Shown here one piece after another: positions 9,995 to 20,100 of a DNA stretch of 64,000 bases. This DNA is from Verrucomicrobiota bacterium (GTDB lineage: Bacteria; Verrucomicrobiota; Verrucomicrobiia; Verrucomicrobiales; DEV007). Every line of letters starts with the position of its first letter. Position 1 is the first letter of the stretch. Both the position numbers and the translations under genes were made by a program. The stretch is taken from NCBI GenBank assembly GCA_020630975.1, contig JAHDID010000022.1, positions 28,818 through 92,817 of the forward strand, written 5' to 3'. The notes under the pieces were generated by a model. That model saw nothing but the letters and a program-made list of their open reading frames with translations, was not told the DNA's origin and made no database searches.

Positions 9995-10960
9995 TTAGTT
10001 TTGAGGCGCTGCAGCTGCTTCCTCTGGCTCGGTAGCTCCAGCCTCTGCAGGCTGACCTTTTCCTTTGCCCTTACCCTTGTTGCCTTTCGACTTAGCTTTG
10101 GCTTTCCCCTTGCCTTTGCCTTCGCCTTTAGCTTTACCACCCTCTTTAAGTGCAGCTACCTCGGGCTCTTCCTCAGCCTCGGATGCGGCAGGTGCCTCAC
10201 TCTCAGCCGGAGTCTCGACTTCAGCTTCCACCGTCTCTGGCTCAGCCGGCTCTTCCTTTACGACAGGACGATCGATCTCGGCAGGAGTGCCGACTTTGAG
10301 CTGCGCAATACGCTCCTCGGCAGTGGATACAAATGGACTACCAGGGTGCAGCGTGTAGGACTCCTGATACAGTTGCTCAGCTTTATCAGCATTTCCCTGG
10401 GCCACCTCGATATCACCGAGACGGATCTTGGTGATCGGGCTGAGCTCCCCATCCTCTTGCAGAGCTAGCACCTGCTCATAGTATTTCTTAGCCTCAGAAA
10501 AGCCCTTCTGCTTATGATAGACGTTGGCCAGCATGAAGTTAGCCTGTGCAGTGAGCGGGTGATCCGCATAGCCACTGATCATCGCCTCGAGAGTCTTAAT
10601 CGCCTCATCATTGTTTTTCTGATTTAGCTGGATGTCGGCTTTTTTGATCAAAGCATTGCCAGCAGACACCGAGCCCGCGTGACTAGCGATGACGCCATCG
10701 AGCTCGCTGATACTACCGCTAGTGGCTGCAGCTGAGTAGGCTCTGGCCGCTGCTAGGTGCTTCTGCTTGCCCAACTGGCTAAACAGTAGATACCCAAATA
10801 CACCGACCAAAACGACCAGCCCCACCAGGATGATGATCACTCGGTTTTTCTCGATCGCATCGATGATGCCCTCTGCCTGACTGTCCGATGCGGCATTGAC
10901 TGCCTCGTTCATATCGGTGTTTTCAGGAATGTCGTCGTTGGATTGAGGCTTCTTCGCCAT
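9995..10960 (-). CDS. Membrane-anchored TPR protein with Lys/Gly-rich tail
   Basis: A 321-residue protein with a cytoplasmic N-terminus, one membrane segment (about residues 37-57) and a periplasmic region of tetratricopeptide repeats (about 60-215), similar in layout to YfgM/YbgF-like proteins. The last 100 residues are low complexity: first Glu/Ala/Pro-rich, then a run of KGKGK-type units that is strongly basic. Such a tail could bind a polyanion such as nucleic acid, teichoic-like polymer or LPS; this is a guess. It is the first gene of an operon with nagA. Confidence 0.72.
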   Translation of the reverse strand: MAKKPQSNDDIPENTDMNEAVNAASDSQAEGIIDAIEKNRVIIILVGLVVLVGVFGYLLFSQLGKQKHLAAARAYSAAATSGSISELDGVIASHAGSVSAGNALIKKADIQLNQKNNDEAIKTLEAMISGYADHPLTAQANFMLANVYHKQKGFSEAKKYYEQVLALQEDGELSPITKIRLGDIEVAQGNADKAEQLYQESYTLHPGSPFVSTAEERIAQLKVGTPAEIDRPVVKEEPAEPETVEAEVETPAESEAPAASEAEEEPEVAALKEGGKAKGEGKGKGKAKAKSKGNKGKGKGKGQPAEAGATEPEEAAAAPQN

Positions 10961-11009
10961 GGTATAATCAGATCAGCAGATCAGTTCGTGTTTAGTCGAT
11001 TGTGGAATG

Positions 11010-11053
11010 AAAAAACAGCCGCCCGAGCCACCATCAGTGGCGAGAGCGGCGGA
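11010..11053 (-). terminator. Rho-independent terminator after cysK
   Basis: On the minus strand a GC-rich imperfect hairpin (outer arms CCGC/GCGG, inner arms GCCAC/GTGGC) is followed by a run of six T. It lies 25 bp beyond the cysK stop and should end its transcript before the TPR-nagA operon. Confidence 0.75.
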
Positions 11054-11077
11054 AAGTTAATCGGTTTTTTCGGTTTG

Positions 11078-12067
11078 TCAGCTACCAACCTTCTCCCGGG
11101 CTGCATCAGCCAGTGGAGTGGAGAGGTAGCGCTCACCTGTGGAGCAGCCGATAGTGACGATAAGTTTGCCTTTGTTCTCGGCACGCTTGGCGATCTCGAT
11201 AGCCGCACAGACGTTGGCCCCAGTGGAAATACCTACGAGGATACCCTCCTCCTCTGCGATACGGCGAGCCATAGCGAAAGCGTCATCATTGCTCACTTTG
11301 ACACATTCGGTGATCTGCGCATCGCCACCGTCGCTGTTGAGGTGCAAGTTATCAGGAACGAAACCTGCGCCGGTGCCCTGAATTTTGTGTGGTCCAGGAG
11401 TCACATCCTCGCCCGCCAGAGTTTGGCTAATGACCGGAGAATCCTCTGGCTCAGCGGTAATGACCTGGATATCAGCATTCTTCTGCTTGAGCGTCTCCAC
11501 GCAGCCAGTCGCAGTGCCGCCAGTGCCTACTGCAGATACGACGATGTCGACTTTGCCATCGGTGTCTGCCCAGATCTCTTCAGCAGTGGTGTTGCGGTGG
11601 ACCTCTGGGTTAGCAGGATTGGAGAACTGCTGTGGGATGTAAGAGTTAGGCGTCTCGGCAGCGAGCTCTTCAGCCTTGGCGATAGCGCCTTTCATGCCTT
11701 TGGCACCCTCAGTCAGGACAAGCTCTGCACCTAGCAGAGCAAGTAGCGTGCGACGCTCCTTACTCATAGTCTCTGGCATAGTCAGGACTAGGCGGTAGCC
11801 TTTGGCCGCACAGACAAAAGCGAGTGCGATACCAGTATTACCACTAGTCGGCTCGATGATCACAGTGTCTGCAGTGATCTGGCCCGATGCCTCGCCAGCC
11901 TCGATCATGGCGCGACCGATACGGTCTTTCACCGATCCGAGGGGATTGAAAAATTCGCACTTCAGCGCGATGTCGGCCTCTAGGCCTTCCGTCACTCGGT
12001 TGAGCCGCACTAGCGGTGTATTGCCGATGGTATCTAGGATCGAATCGTAAACTTTTCCGTGAGCCAT
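11078..12067 (-). CDS. cysK: Cysteine synthase (O-acetylserine sulfhydrylase)
   Basis: A 329-residue PLP enzyme that makes cysteine from O-acetylserine and sulfide. Visible signatures are [10 protein letters not shown] near residue 15, NPLGSVKDR with the PLP lysine near 45, [11 protein letters not shown] binding substrate, GTGGTATG binding the PLP phosphate, and ISTGAN near the C-terminus. Length and motifs fit CysK rather than cystathionine beta-synthase. Its partner cysE is 11 kb away on the same strand. It has its own terminator and a divergent promoter region shared with the downstream-facing gene at 12273. Confidence 0.95.
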   Translation of the reverse strand: MAHGKVYDSILDTIGNTPLVRLNRVTEGLEADIALKCEFFNPLGSVKDRIGRAMIEAGEASGQITADTVIIEPTSGNTGIALAFVCAAKGYRLVLTMPETMSKERRTLLALLGAELVLTEGAKGMKGAIAKAEELAAETPNSYIPQQFSNPANPEVHRNTTAEEIWADTDGKVDIVVSAVGTGGTATGCVETLKQKNADIQVITAEPEDSPVISQTLAGEDVTPGPHKIQGTGAGFVPDNLHLNSDGGDAQITECVKVSNDDAFAMARRIAEEEGILVGISTGANVCAAIEIAKRAENKGKLIVTIGCSTGERYLSTPLADAAREKVGS

Positions 12068-12272
12068 AGTGAAATATTGGTGTGTAGAAACGGGGTTAGG
12101 TCGGCTACAGGCCCCTGCCTGTCAAGCGTTGGGGCAAGCACGGAGCCTCAGTTCGGCAAAAAAACCCACTTTGGGACTTGCGCATTTGCATTTGGCCTCT
12201 AGCTCTATCGGAGAATTAGGGGCTGAGTCCCTAAACCACCGGCGACAACATTTTTTACCCGCACCAGTAACT

Positions 12273-12557
12273 ATGTCAGATCTGATCGAAGAAGACGAAG
12301 TAGAGAAGCTCCTCAGAAAAATCCCAGAGTGGGATCACGAGGGGAAAAAGATCACTCGTGTCCTAGAGTTCGATGAATTCATGGATGGCATCGACTTTGT
12401 CGACGGTGTCGCTGAGATCGCCGAGGAAGCTGGGCATCACCCAGACATCGATATCCGCTGGTGCACGGTCACTCTCAATCTGACCACCCACGAGCAGGGC
12501 GGCCTGACTGAGGCAGACTTCGAGCTGGCCAAGCGCATCGACAATCTCGTCGACTAA
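12273..12557 (+). CDS. phhB: Pterin-4a-carbinolamine dehydratase
   Basis: A 94-residue protein of the PCD/DCoH family, which dehydrates 4a-hydroxytetrahydropterin. The active-site block AGHHPDIDIRWCTVTLNLTT holds the catalytic His pair, followed by the expected THEQGGLTEADFELA. Start chosen at 12273 (MSDLIEEDEVEKLL), which aligns with the family; a longer frame back to 12069 has no family resemblance. No phenylalanine hydroxylase is in the window; folP is far away. Confidence 0.9.
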   Translation: MSDLIEEDEVEKLLRKIPEWDHEGKKITRVLEFDEFMDGIDFVDGVAEIAEEAGHHPDIDIRWCTVTLNLTTHEQGGLTEADFELAKRIDNLVD

Positions 12558-12569
12558 CCAGCCTCCATC

Positions 12570-13268
12570 GTGTCGGCGTCCCCCCCTATCCCCCTCATCT
12601 TACTACCCGGCATGGCGGCCGATGGTCGCCTGTTCGCCGAGCAGAAAAAAGCTATCCCCCACCTATCGGTCCCTGACTGGATCGATCCCATCCCAGGCGA
12701 ATCGCTCACCGAGTATGCCGCTCGGTTTGCCCAGCATATCGACCCAGGGGAACCATGCATTATCGGTGGTGCCTCACTAGGCGGTTTCATCGCTGTCGAG
12801 CTGGCTCGTCACCTCGATGCAGAGGCCTGCGTTTTGATCGGCAGCGCACCACACCCACGTCACCTCAGAGCGATCGTGCGCTGGCTCAGACACACCCCAT
12901 GGGTGGTCGATCTCTTTCCAGTCTGGCTGTTTCAGTGGGACTGCCGCTGGACCCGGCGAGCTCACGGCCGCTGGATGCCAGCCTGCTACCGCAGCCTGAT
13001 GGAGCAGGGCGCCGATACAGACCCGGCATTTTTCCGCTGGGCAGCCAAAGCTACCTCTGCCTGGCAAGCTCCCGAGCCACTCAGTGATGACACTCCCGTC
13101 TACCAGATCCATGGCAAGCGCGACTGGATCATCCCCCTCGGCGATCTCGAGCCAGATACCGTGGTCCCTCGAGGCGGTCACGCGCTGACTCTCTTCCACC
13201 CCGAGGCGGTCACCGACTTCCTCCTAGATGTGCTCGACAAGGTCACTACAGGGCGTGATGACAGTTGA
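12570..13268 (+). CDS. Alpha/beta hydrolase, substrate unknown
   Basis: A 232-residue alpha/beta hydrolase starting at a GTG, 12 bp after the dehydratase gene. LLPGMAADGRLF forms the oxyanion loop, GGASLGGFIAVELA carries the nucleophile Ser, and PVYQIHGKRDWIIP and RGGHALTLFHPE supply the Asp and His. There is no signal peptide, so it is cytoplasmic. Esterase, lactonase and thioesterase are all possible. An ATG start at 12612 would cut into the oxyanion loop and is unlikely. Confidence 0.8.
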   Translation: MSASPPIPLILLPGMAADGRLFAEQKKAIPHLSVPDWIDPIPGESLTEYAARFAQHIDPGEPCIIGGASLGGFIAVELARHLDAEACVLIGSAPHPRHLRAIVRWLRHTPWVVDLFPVWLFQWDCRWTRRAHGRWMPACYRSLMEQGADTDPAFFRWAAKATSAWQAPEPLSDDTPVYQIHGKRDWIIPLGDLEPDTVVPRGGHALTLFHPEAVTDFLLDVLDKVTTGRDDS

Positions 13269-13314
13269 AAAAGGGCTTTCCTCACGGGCATGACTTTGTG
13301 TAGCCTCTGGAGCT

Positions 13315-14322
13315 ATGAGAAAAGCTTTTCTACTCCTGTTTTCGCTAGGGCTAGTGCTCACCGTATCGCTACTGACGTCGTGCAATAGTGGCCCTGCTAA
13401 GCCGCGCTACGCATTCGTCACCAATGGCGTGGCAGACTTTTGGACCATCGCCGAGGCCGGCGCCAATGCTGCTGCCAAAGACCTCGATGTGGAGGCTCAG
13501 GTGCTCATGCCCGCTGGAGGCCTATCAGAGCAAAAGCAAATGCTCGAAGATCTGCTGTCTCGCGGTATCGATGGCATCGCCGTGAGCCCCATCGATCCGG
13601 GTAACCAAGGGGAGATCATCAACAAAGTGGCCGCCATCACCCCACTGGTCACGCACGACTCCGATGCACCCGAGTCCGATCGACTCGTCTACATAGGCAT
13701 GGACAACTACACCGCCGGTCGCATGTGCGGCAAGCTAGTGAAAGAAGCCATACCCGATGGTGGCTCTGTGATGCTGATGATCGGCCGCATGGACCAAGAC
13801 AACTCCAAGCGCCGTCGCCAAGGCGTAATCGATGAGCTAATGGACCGCGATGAAAATCCCAATCGCTATGATCCTCCAGGTTCCGCTATCGCAGGCCCTA
13901 AATATACGGTGCTCGACACGCTCACCGACAACTTTGATCGCGCCAAAGCCAAAGCCAACGCAGAGGACACCCTCTCTCGCTACCCTGATGTGACCGCCAT
14001 GGTCGGTCTTTTTGCCTACAATCCACCAGCCATCCTCCAAGCTCTCGAGCAGTCGGGCAATTTAAACAAGATCAAAGTCATCGCATTCGACGAAGAGCCA
14101 GAGACGCTCGCCGGCATCCAAGCTGGCACCATCCATGGCACAGTCGTACAAAATCCCTACATGTATGGCTACAAGTCGGTAGAGATGCTCCATACCATAG
14201 CCAATGGCGACAAGAGCGGTATCCCTGACAATGAATTCATCAACTTCCCTGGCCGGCAGATCCGCACAGATAATGTCGACGACTTCTGGGCGAAGATGAA
14301 AGAGATCCTGGGACAGGAGTAG
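13315..14322 (+). CDS. Sugar-binding lipoprotein of the RbsB type (orphan)
   Basis: A 335-residue periplasmic binding protein of the type I (LacI/RbsB-like) fold. The N-terminus MRKAFLLLFSLGLVLT ends in a lipobox LLTSC, so it is anchored by Cys23. Recognisable blocks are FVTNGVADFW, SRGIDGIAVSPIDP, YIGMDNYTAGRMCGKLV, GRMDQDNSKRR and IAFDEEPETLAGI. It should capture a pentose, hexose or similar ligand for an ABC importer, but no permease or ATPase gene is next to it. A GGAG precedes the ATG at good spacing. Confidence 0.88.
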   Translation: MRKAFLLLFSLGLVLTVSLLTSCNSGPAKPRYAFVTNGVADFWTIAEAGANAAAKDLDVEAQVLMPAGGLSEQKQMLEDLLSRGIDGIAVSPIDPGNQGEIINKVAAITPLVTHDSDAPESDRLVYIGMDNYTAGRMCGKLVKEAIPDGGSVMLMIGRMDQDNSKRRRQGVIDELMDRDENPNRYDPPGSAIAGPKYTVLDTLTDNFDRAKAKANAEDTLSRYPDVTAMVGLFAYNPPAILQALEQSGNLNKIKVIAFDEEPETLAGIQAGTIHGTVVQNPYMYGYKSVEMLHTIANGDKSGIPDNEFINFPGRQIRTDNVDDFWAKMKEILGQE

Positions 14323-14406
14323 GCTGATTGCCTCTCCTGATTCACAAATCCACAACCTGCCTTATTACTTCCATTTTCCTGGATCGTTACTTCGATTGCT
14401 TGAATG

Positions 14407-14529
14407 CCTCTTATCCTACTCCATTTTAGGAATGCATGCCTGCGATGTAACCGACTCCGGCTCTAGCCGACACAAAATAAGTGAAAACTCCGATTCCCCC
14501 ACCTCGAACTCAACTTGTCCATCGCTAGC
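14407..14529. repeat. 123-bp direct repeat, copy 1 (downstream of fic)
   Basis: This block matches 15569-15691 without gaps, with about 11 mismatches in 123 bp (about 91 percent identical by eye). Copy 2 forms the 3' end and trailer of the gene at 15617-16396; copy 1 is an orphan fragment of it. The two copies bracket the intact fic gene exactly, offset 1162 bp. The rest of the 247-bp gap at 14323-14569 shows nothing else. Confidence 0.9.
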
Positions 14530-14569
14530 TAGAGGCAAGAAAACGAAACAGAATGCGAGCTATTGCTGA

Positions 14570-15556
14570 CTATCGAATTCGATACTTCTGTAGCCGGCTG
14601 TTCGGTTTATCTGGGATCGTTCGCTCGACTAGCCCGCTATCGAGAGCAGGCTTCAGGTAATTGGCGCGGAAAGTTGGTCGGTGCGAGAGCCCCAGTGCAG
14701 CCATGCACTCCGAAGTACTCAATGGCCCACCATTTAGGACCCTGAGCAGCGATTTGACTTGGTCGGTGACTTGGTCGGTGACTTGGTCGGTCAGACCATC
14801 TGGGACAGTTTCTTTTAGTGCTGTTAGCAAAGCCGCTAAGATAAATTCGATAAATGCCGATGAGTTGGCTGTGTTATCGCAGAGGGCTAGTACTTCGTAA
14901 TATTCCTGCTGACGTTGGCCAATGACCTCCTCCACAGGCAGATAGGCGAGCTGAGGTTTCCATTGACTCAATATCAGAGTTTGCCAAAGCCGACCGATGC
15001 GGCCGTTTCCGTCGGCAAACGGATGGATAAACTCCAACTCATAGTGAACCACACTACTGGATATCAGAGGATGTGAGTCGGTATCTCGCAACCAGTTGAA
15101 CAAGCCTTTCACTTGATCAGGAACCAGGTGAGCTGGAGGTGCGATGTGGACTACTTCCGCGCCTTTGGCTATCCCTACGCTGCCCCTGCGAAACTCCCCC
15201 GGTCGATCAATTAATCCGGCCATCAACAGGCGATGGGCAGCTAAGAGATGCCCCACATTATCGGCCCGCCAGTCTAGCAGCGCCTCATAAGCCGCAAAAG
15301 CATTCTTCACCTCTAAAATCTCAGAAGCTGGCCCCAACACCCGTTTACCTTCGATTAGCGCAGTAACCTGGTCCAGGCTCAGAGAATTATTTTCAATAGC
15401 CAGCGAGGCATGGATTGTTTTGATCCGGTTCGCCCGACGGAGTGTAGGCGTGAGTAGCTGGTGGTCATCTGCCAGTCCTAGCCGCCCAATCTGCTCACCG
15501 ATCTGAGCAACCAGGTCGAGAATGGAGGATGTGATGGTGAATGACGGTTCAGACAT
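14570..15556 (-). CDS. Fic-family protein (probable AMP transferase) with winged-helix C-terminus
   Basis: A 328-residue class II Fic protein. The inhibitory helix motif is SLAIENN near residue 51, which blocks ATP until released. The catalytic loop is HPFADGNGRIGR, complete, so activity (usually AMPylation of a target hydroxyl) is plausible. The C-terminal 80 residues form a winged-helix-like domain (LLRVLNGGPLSTSECMAAL). Between them a TDQV unit occurs three times, encoded by three perfect 12-bp repeats at 14756-14791, a likely slippage site. The gene is bracketed by 123-bp direct repeats. Confidence 0.9.
   Translation of the reverse strand: MSEPSFTITSSILDLVAQIGEQIGRLGLADDHQLLTPTLRRANRIKTIHASLAIENNSLSLDQVTALIEGKRVLGPASEILEVKNAFAAYEALLDWRADNVGHLLAAHRLLMAGLIDRPGEFRRGSVGIAKGAEVVHIAPPAHLVPDQVKGLFNWLRDTDSHPLISSSVVHYELEFIHPFADGNGRIGRLWQTLILSQWKPQLAYLPVEEVIGQRQQEYYEVLALCDNTANSSAFIEFILAALLTALKETVPDGLTDQVTDQVTDQVKSLLRVLNGGPLSTSECMAALGLSHRPTFRANYLKPALDSGLVERTIPDKPNSRLQKYRIR
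14756..14791 (-). repeat. Three perfect 12-bp tandem repeats inside fic
   Basis: The unit ACCGACCAAGTC (minus sense) occurs three times without mismatch, encoding TDQV three times in the linker between the Fic core and the winged helix. Copy-number change would stay in frame, so the linker length may vary among strains. Confidence 0.95.
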
Positions 15557-15568
15557 GATCGATGATGA

Positions 15569-15691
15569 CCTCTTATCCTACTCCATTTTAGGAACGCATG
15601 CCTGCGATGAAACCGACTACCGCTCTAGCCGAGACAAAATAAGTGAAAACTCTGTTTCCCCGACCTCAAACTCAACTTGTTCATCGTTAGC
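15569..15691. repeat. 123-bp direct repeat, copy 2 (3' end of the 15617 gene)
   Basis: Partner of 14407-14529. It covers the last 75 bp of the gene at 15617-16396 and its 48-bp trailer, ending 13 bp before the fic start codon at 15556. Confidence 0.9.
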
Positions 15692-16396
15692 GATAGTGAA
15701 CTCGATAAGATTCGACTCTCTCCTATCGGGCCGATTCACTTCATAGTCCCGAACAATCAGCGTGTGAGTTCCCGGTTCCAAAGTGATGTACTCTCCGTAA
15801 TCCGGCTTGAGATCATTATCATAGGGGGCTGTGACCATAATGTATCGGTCGAGGTAAATTTTCAGCCTTTCTCTCAACTCACCTTTGGGATCCTTCTGAG
15901 TCACCACGATGGCAGCAGTCTCTCGCCTCTGCCTTTCCTGTTCTAGTCTGTCGAACAATCCTCGCGAGCCAAAGTCAAACAAAGCGACTGAGCAACCGTT
16001 CGGGCAATGCCCCCCTGGATGAATCCAATATTTCCCATACACGAGAAAATCAGGTGCATGAAGTGCGGGAGCCGCTTCTAAAAAATCACCTAGCTCCTTT
16101 TGGCTCAAGCTCCCAGGAATCGCGACCAAGACTTCGGCCCCACACCTGTTGCAGAATCCTGGTTGTACATCTTCTCTATGTGTAGGGTCGTATCGGTGGC
16201 CCTTGGTGGCCGCTAAGACCTTTTTCATCAGAGATCTAGGAGGCCCCGCATCCATTTCTCTAAAAGCTTGGTAAATGAGCCCTAGTGACGCCCCTCGAAA
16301 AAACAAGTCAGCAATGATGCTCTCGTCATGCGAACCGCTATCTCGCTCCGACCGAATAACCTCTATCAGCTTGTTCTTATTCGTAGTATCAAACAT
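15617..16396 (-). CDS. Hypothetical protein with a possible zinc-binding insert
   Basis: A 259-residue protein that I do not recognise. The N-terminal 80 residues are helical and contain SLGLIYQAFREMDAG. A middle part has CNRCGAE (about residue 87) and HCPNGCS (about 130), four cysteines that could bind zinc. The C-terminal part is beta-rich, with PGTHTLIVRDYEVN and EQVEFEVGE. No signal peptide is seen. Its 3' end is duplicated on the far side of the fic gene. Confidence 0.6.
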   Translation of the reverse strand: MFDTTNKNKLIEVIRSERDSGSHDESIIADLFFRGASLGLIYQAFREMDAGPPRSLMKKVLAATKGHRYDPTHREDVQPGFCNRCGAEVLVAIPGSLSQKELGDFLEAAPALHAPDFLVYGKYWIHPGGHCPNGCSVALFDFGSRGLFDRLEQERQRRETAAIVVTQKDPKGELRERLKIYLDRYIMVTAPYDNDLKPDYGEYITLEPGTHTLIVRDYEVNRPDRRESNLIEFTIANDEQVEFEVGETEFSLILSRLER

Positions 16397-16641
16397 ATTT
16401 GATTTTTGGCGTAGCGAGAGTTGCCATCATTCCGCCGGACGGGGTCTGGCCCATTCTTTACCACTCCCACATTGGCCATATTGGCTTAGTATATCTTAAC
16501 AAAGGGTCCATATTGACTTTCAAATCAGGTTTTTGAGATTTAAGCGACTCAAACTCACAATCCTGAAAGCCCCACGATTGTGACAAATCACAATATACCA
16601 AATCACTTCGTCTAAACTAGGTGCACCAATTACTAATTTAG

Positions 16642-16881
16642 TTATCCCTGGGTACGGTCCCTCTTTTGGTTTCTCCACCAATCTTCGAGTTGAGCACTTT
16701 TATTCAGTTCTGAGTAGTCAAAAAGCCTCAGCCCGGTCAACTGACTCAAAGGCAATTTTTCGATTGGTATGTCGCGCCCAAAAACCAAGTGGTCAACAGT
16801 ATCGCAAGAGCCAAACTCAAATAAAATATCCGCCGCCTGTTCACCTAGAATGAGATAACCTCTGCCACTGACAGAGTCAAT
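16642..16881 (-). pseudogene. Short coding-like fragment without a start
   Basis: An open frame of 79 codons directly follows a TAG and has no ATG or GTG at its beginning. It reads, in part, GRGYLILGEQAADILFEFGS, HLVFGRDIP, and ends LEDWWRNQKRDRTQG. The composition is protein-like, but no family is recognised. It is probably the 3' remnant of a lost gene. Confidence 0.4.
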
Positions 16882-16922
16882 CTAACGAGAATATGTTAGC
16901 TCAACGCAGCCCAGATCTAGCA

Positions 16923-17029
16923 CGTAGCGGAATTTGCCAAAATTCCGAGTTCCATTGCCTATGCCACCTAGCCAGGCCCATCGCTCCTCCAAAGGCTCCG
17001 CTGCCGGAATGTTGGCAAATTCCGCTACG
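16923..17029. repeat. Small element with perfect 18-bp inverted ends
   Basis: CGTAGCGGAATTTGCCAA at 16923-16940 is the exact reverse complement of 17012-17029. The arms enclose 71 bp, and the left arm with the next few bases is itself nearly palindromic (GGAATTTGCCAAAATTCC). The size and form suit a MITE or REP-like dispersed repeat. No second copy is in the window. Confidence 0.75.
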
Positions 17030-17154
17030 GATGGAGTTCTCTGTCTGGCGCAAATTTGCCTAAATTTTCCTCACCCACTGACCTTGACTCGATCGTTAAG
17101 AGGTTAGACAGATTGCGCCTCCATTTTTTTCGGGGGAGCACGACCACATTTTCT

Positions 17155-20100
17155 ATGAGACACACCGCTATCGCCCTAGCACTAGGGCTATCTTGCATCG
17201 TATCGACGTCGCAGGCAGAGACTCTGCAGCCGATTACTGATCCTGCTCAGGCTCCGCAGACCCACGCCGCCATTTGGCAGGGCTACGATCCACAGGCTGA
17301 GCCACTGGACACCGAGGTGCTGCACGAGTGGGAGGAGGATGGAGTGGTGCTGCGAGTGGTGCGCTACCGAGTCGGTATCTTCAAAGGTAAAAAGTCGATG
17401 ATCGCGGGAGTCTACGGCTTTCCAAAAGGCGGCAGCAAGCTACCTGGTCTGGTGAATATCCACGGCGGTGGCCAGTATGCGGACCACAAGGCAGCGCTGA
17501 CCAATGCCAAGCGCGGCTACGCGACTATCAGCATCGCCTGGGCGGGGCGGATCTCTGCGCCCAACTACCGGGTGAGCCCAAAAGAGGTGAAACTTTTCTG
17601 GGAGGGCAAGACCGACGACCCACACCACAAAGTGACCACCGACTGGGCTGCGCTCGATGCCTACCACGCGCCAAGCCGCGAAGGGAAAGATGCCTTTACC
17701 ACCATCCGCGATGGCTCCGAAGACTGGACGCTCGACTCGGTGAAGTCGCCGCGCAATAACTCTTGGTTCCTGTGCGCGATGGCGGCACGCCGGGCGCTGA
17801 CTTTTCTAGAAAGACAACCCGAGGTGGACGGCGAGAAACTCGGCGTCTACGGCCACTCGATGGGAGGCAAGCTGACCGTAGCCACTGCGGGCAGTGACTC
17901 GCGGGTAAAAGCTGCCGCTCCAAGCTGCGGCGGCGTGAGCGATCGCTTCAATGATGATCCGCTACACCGAAACACCGTGGGCGACTCCCCTGCACTAAAA
18001 AACATCAAGTGCCCGACAGTGTTCCTGAAACCCGCCAACGACTTCCACGGTCGCATCAATGATCTCGTCACAGCGACTCAGGAGCTCGGCCAGACACCTT
18101 GGCGCGTGACCTGCTCGCCACATCTCAACCACCGCGACGATCCCGAATACGAAGTGGCGTCGCAGCTGTGGTTCGACCAGCATCTGAAAGGTTCCTTCAC
18201 ATGGGCGAATACTCCTACCGTGCACCTGCACCTCAACCGCCCCAGTGGCACGCCCGAGGCGACGGTGCATGTCGACACCAGTCAGCCGATCGAGTCAGTA
18301 GACTTTTTCTACACCCAGCAGGGTATCGGTGGAGGCGATCGCAGCCTGCACAATCATCACCAAAACCGCTTTTGGCACCACGCCACCACTACCCCACGCG
18401 GGGCCAATGGCCACCACGCCAACATACCCGTATCGACCACCGATAAGCCACTGTGGCTCTATGCCAATGTGACCTACCGCCTGCCAGCCCCAGTCTCTGG
18501 TGCGGGCTACTACTACGGCGACTACACCAGCGACACCTATGTGGTATCGTCGCTAATCCAGCTGATCCACCCCGATCAGCTAAAGGGGGCTAATGTGAAG
18601 CCAGCCCTACACCCGACTACGATGATCGAGACCTTTGCCGGAGACTGGAAAAAGCAGTGGTACAGCCACTCCACCAGCCAGTGGGAGTATCGCAGCCACA
18701 AAGTATACCACCCACTCTGGCAGGCCCCAGAGGGTGCCTCGCTAGCCCTCGAGGTGCGCGCCCCTCAGGCCAGCAAGCTCGTGATCGGCCTCGACAAGCA
18801 CGCCGCCGAGGTCACTCTCGCTCAGCCTGGTGCCTGGCAGTCGATCGTGCTCAAGCCTAGCGACTTCACCGGTGTCGATGGCACTGCTCTGGCGGCATTC
18901 AAAGACCTAAAAGAGCTACGCCTGTCGCCCTCTGAGACTCAGCGCAGCAAAGACAAAGATGGCAAGTCGATCACCCGCAAGCTAGGTGGAGCCTGGCAGG
19001 GCGCGGAGCCAGAGTTTCGCAGCCTGCGCTGGCACACACCAGTGGCCGTGGGCGCTGCGAACCTAAAACCGATGATGCCGCAGCCCAAAGACTTCACCTC
19101 CATGTGGTGGCGCGATGGCTTCCCAGGCAAGACTGAAAATGCCGACTGGAGACGCATCATCCAGACCGGCAACTATTGGTTCATGTTCGACACCGACACC
19201 ATGGGCATCGCCCGACTCGGTGCGCCGCTAGCGGGCAATACGCTACCCACTGGTGCCAATCTACAGCTCGCCATGGAGATCGATGGCACCACCTACCGCT
19301 GCAAGGCAGGCGGCAGCTGGTCGCGCTGGGATGGCCCACGCCTGATCGAATCAGGCAAATTCCTCCAGCGCGCCGATGTGACTGGCCTAGTCTTTGAGTC
19401 GGACGATGGCAAAAAGCTCAATGTAGAGGCCCGCTTCGAGACAGCAGCCTGGCCCGACCAGCTGAGCATGAAGCTCTCTGCCCGCCCTGGAGTAAAGCCG
19501 ATCTACGCAGGCGAGGGCACCTTTGGGCGAGCAGCCGGTGGTGGCTATGGGCTGGGAGGAAAGAATCAATTCGTGATCCCTGAGGCCGACTGCGCGACGC
19601 AGCAGAATTTTGCCCTCGATTTTTGGGCCTATCTGCCCAAGGACTATCAGGCAGGCAAGGCCTGGCCTTGGCTGGTCTGTAAAAACCAGCACGAACAAAT
19701 CGAAGGCAACTACGGTATCCAGCTGCGTAACGAGGCCGTGCCCGAGGCAATCATAAACATCGGCGGCGGCCGGGACAACAGTCACCGCCAAGTCGCCGAA
19801 AAGCGCCACGCCCTGCGCGTGGATCAGTGGAATCACCTATCGCTCAGCTACGATGGCCAGCACCTGCGCCTGTGGGTGAATGGCCAAAAGGCGATCGAAA
19901 AACACATCGGCAAACCTTTCACCCCCAAGGCCGGAACCCTCACCATCGGCAATCGTGGCGATCTAGGCGGCGGCACCGACACCTTTCGCTACTACGGGGC
20001 CATCGATCAGGTGCGTCTTTACGACCAAAGTCTCGCGGCCAATCAAGTCGCTCACCTTGTCCGCCACCCTGCCGAGGGCTTACCCTCTCTCAAGCCAATG

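Larger units (their letters stand above)
16397..17154. other. Gene-poor gap of about 760 bp
   Basis: Apart from the open fragment at 16642-16881 and the inverted-repeat element at 16923-17029, I see no gene here. The frame of the next gene extends back to 17056, but that part is rejected as N-terminus because a clean signal peptide starts at 17155. Confidence 0.6.

Noticed and set aside
12069..12272. N-terminal extension of the pterin dehydratase
   Set aside because: The 68 extra residues have no family match; the protein family begins at MSDLIEE (12273).
17056..17154. 33-residue extension of the large esterase
   Set aside because: It would bury a clear signal peptide that begins at 17155.
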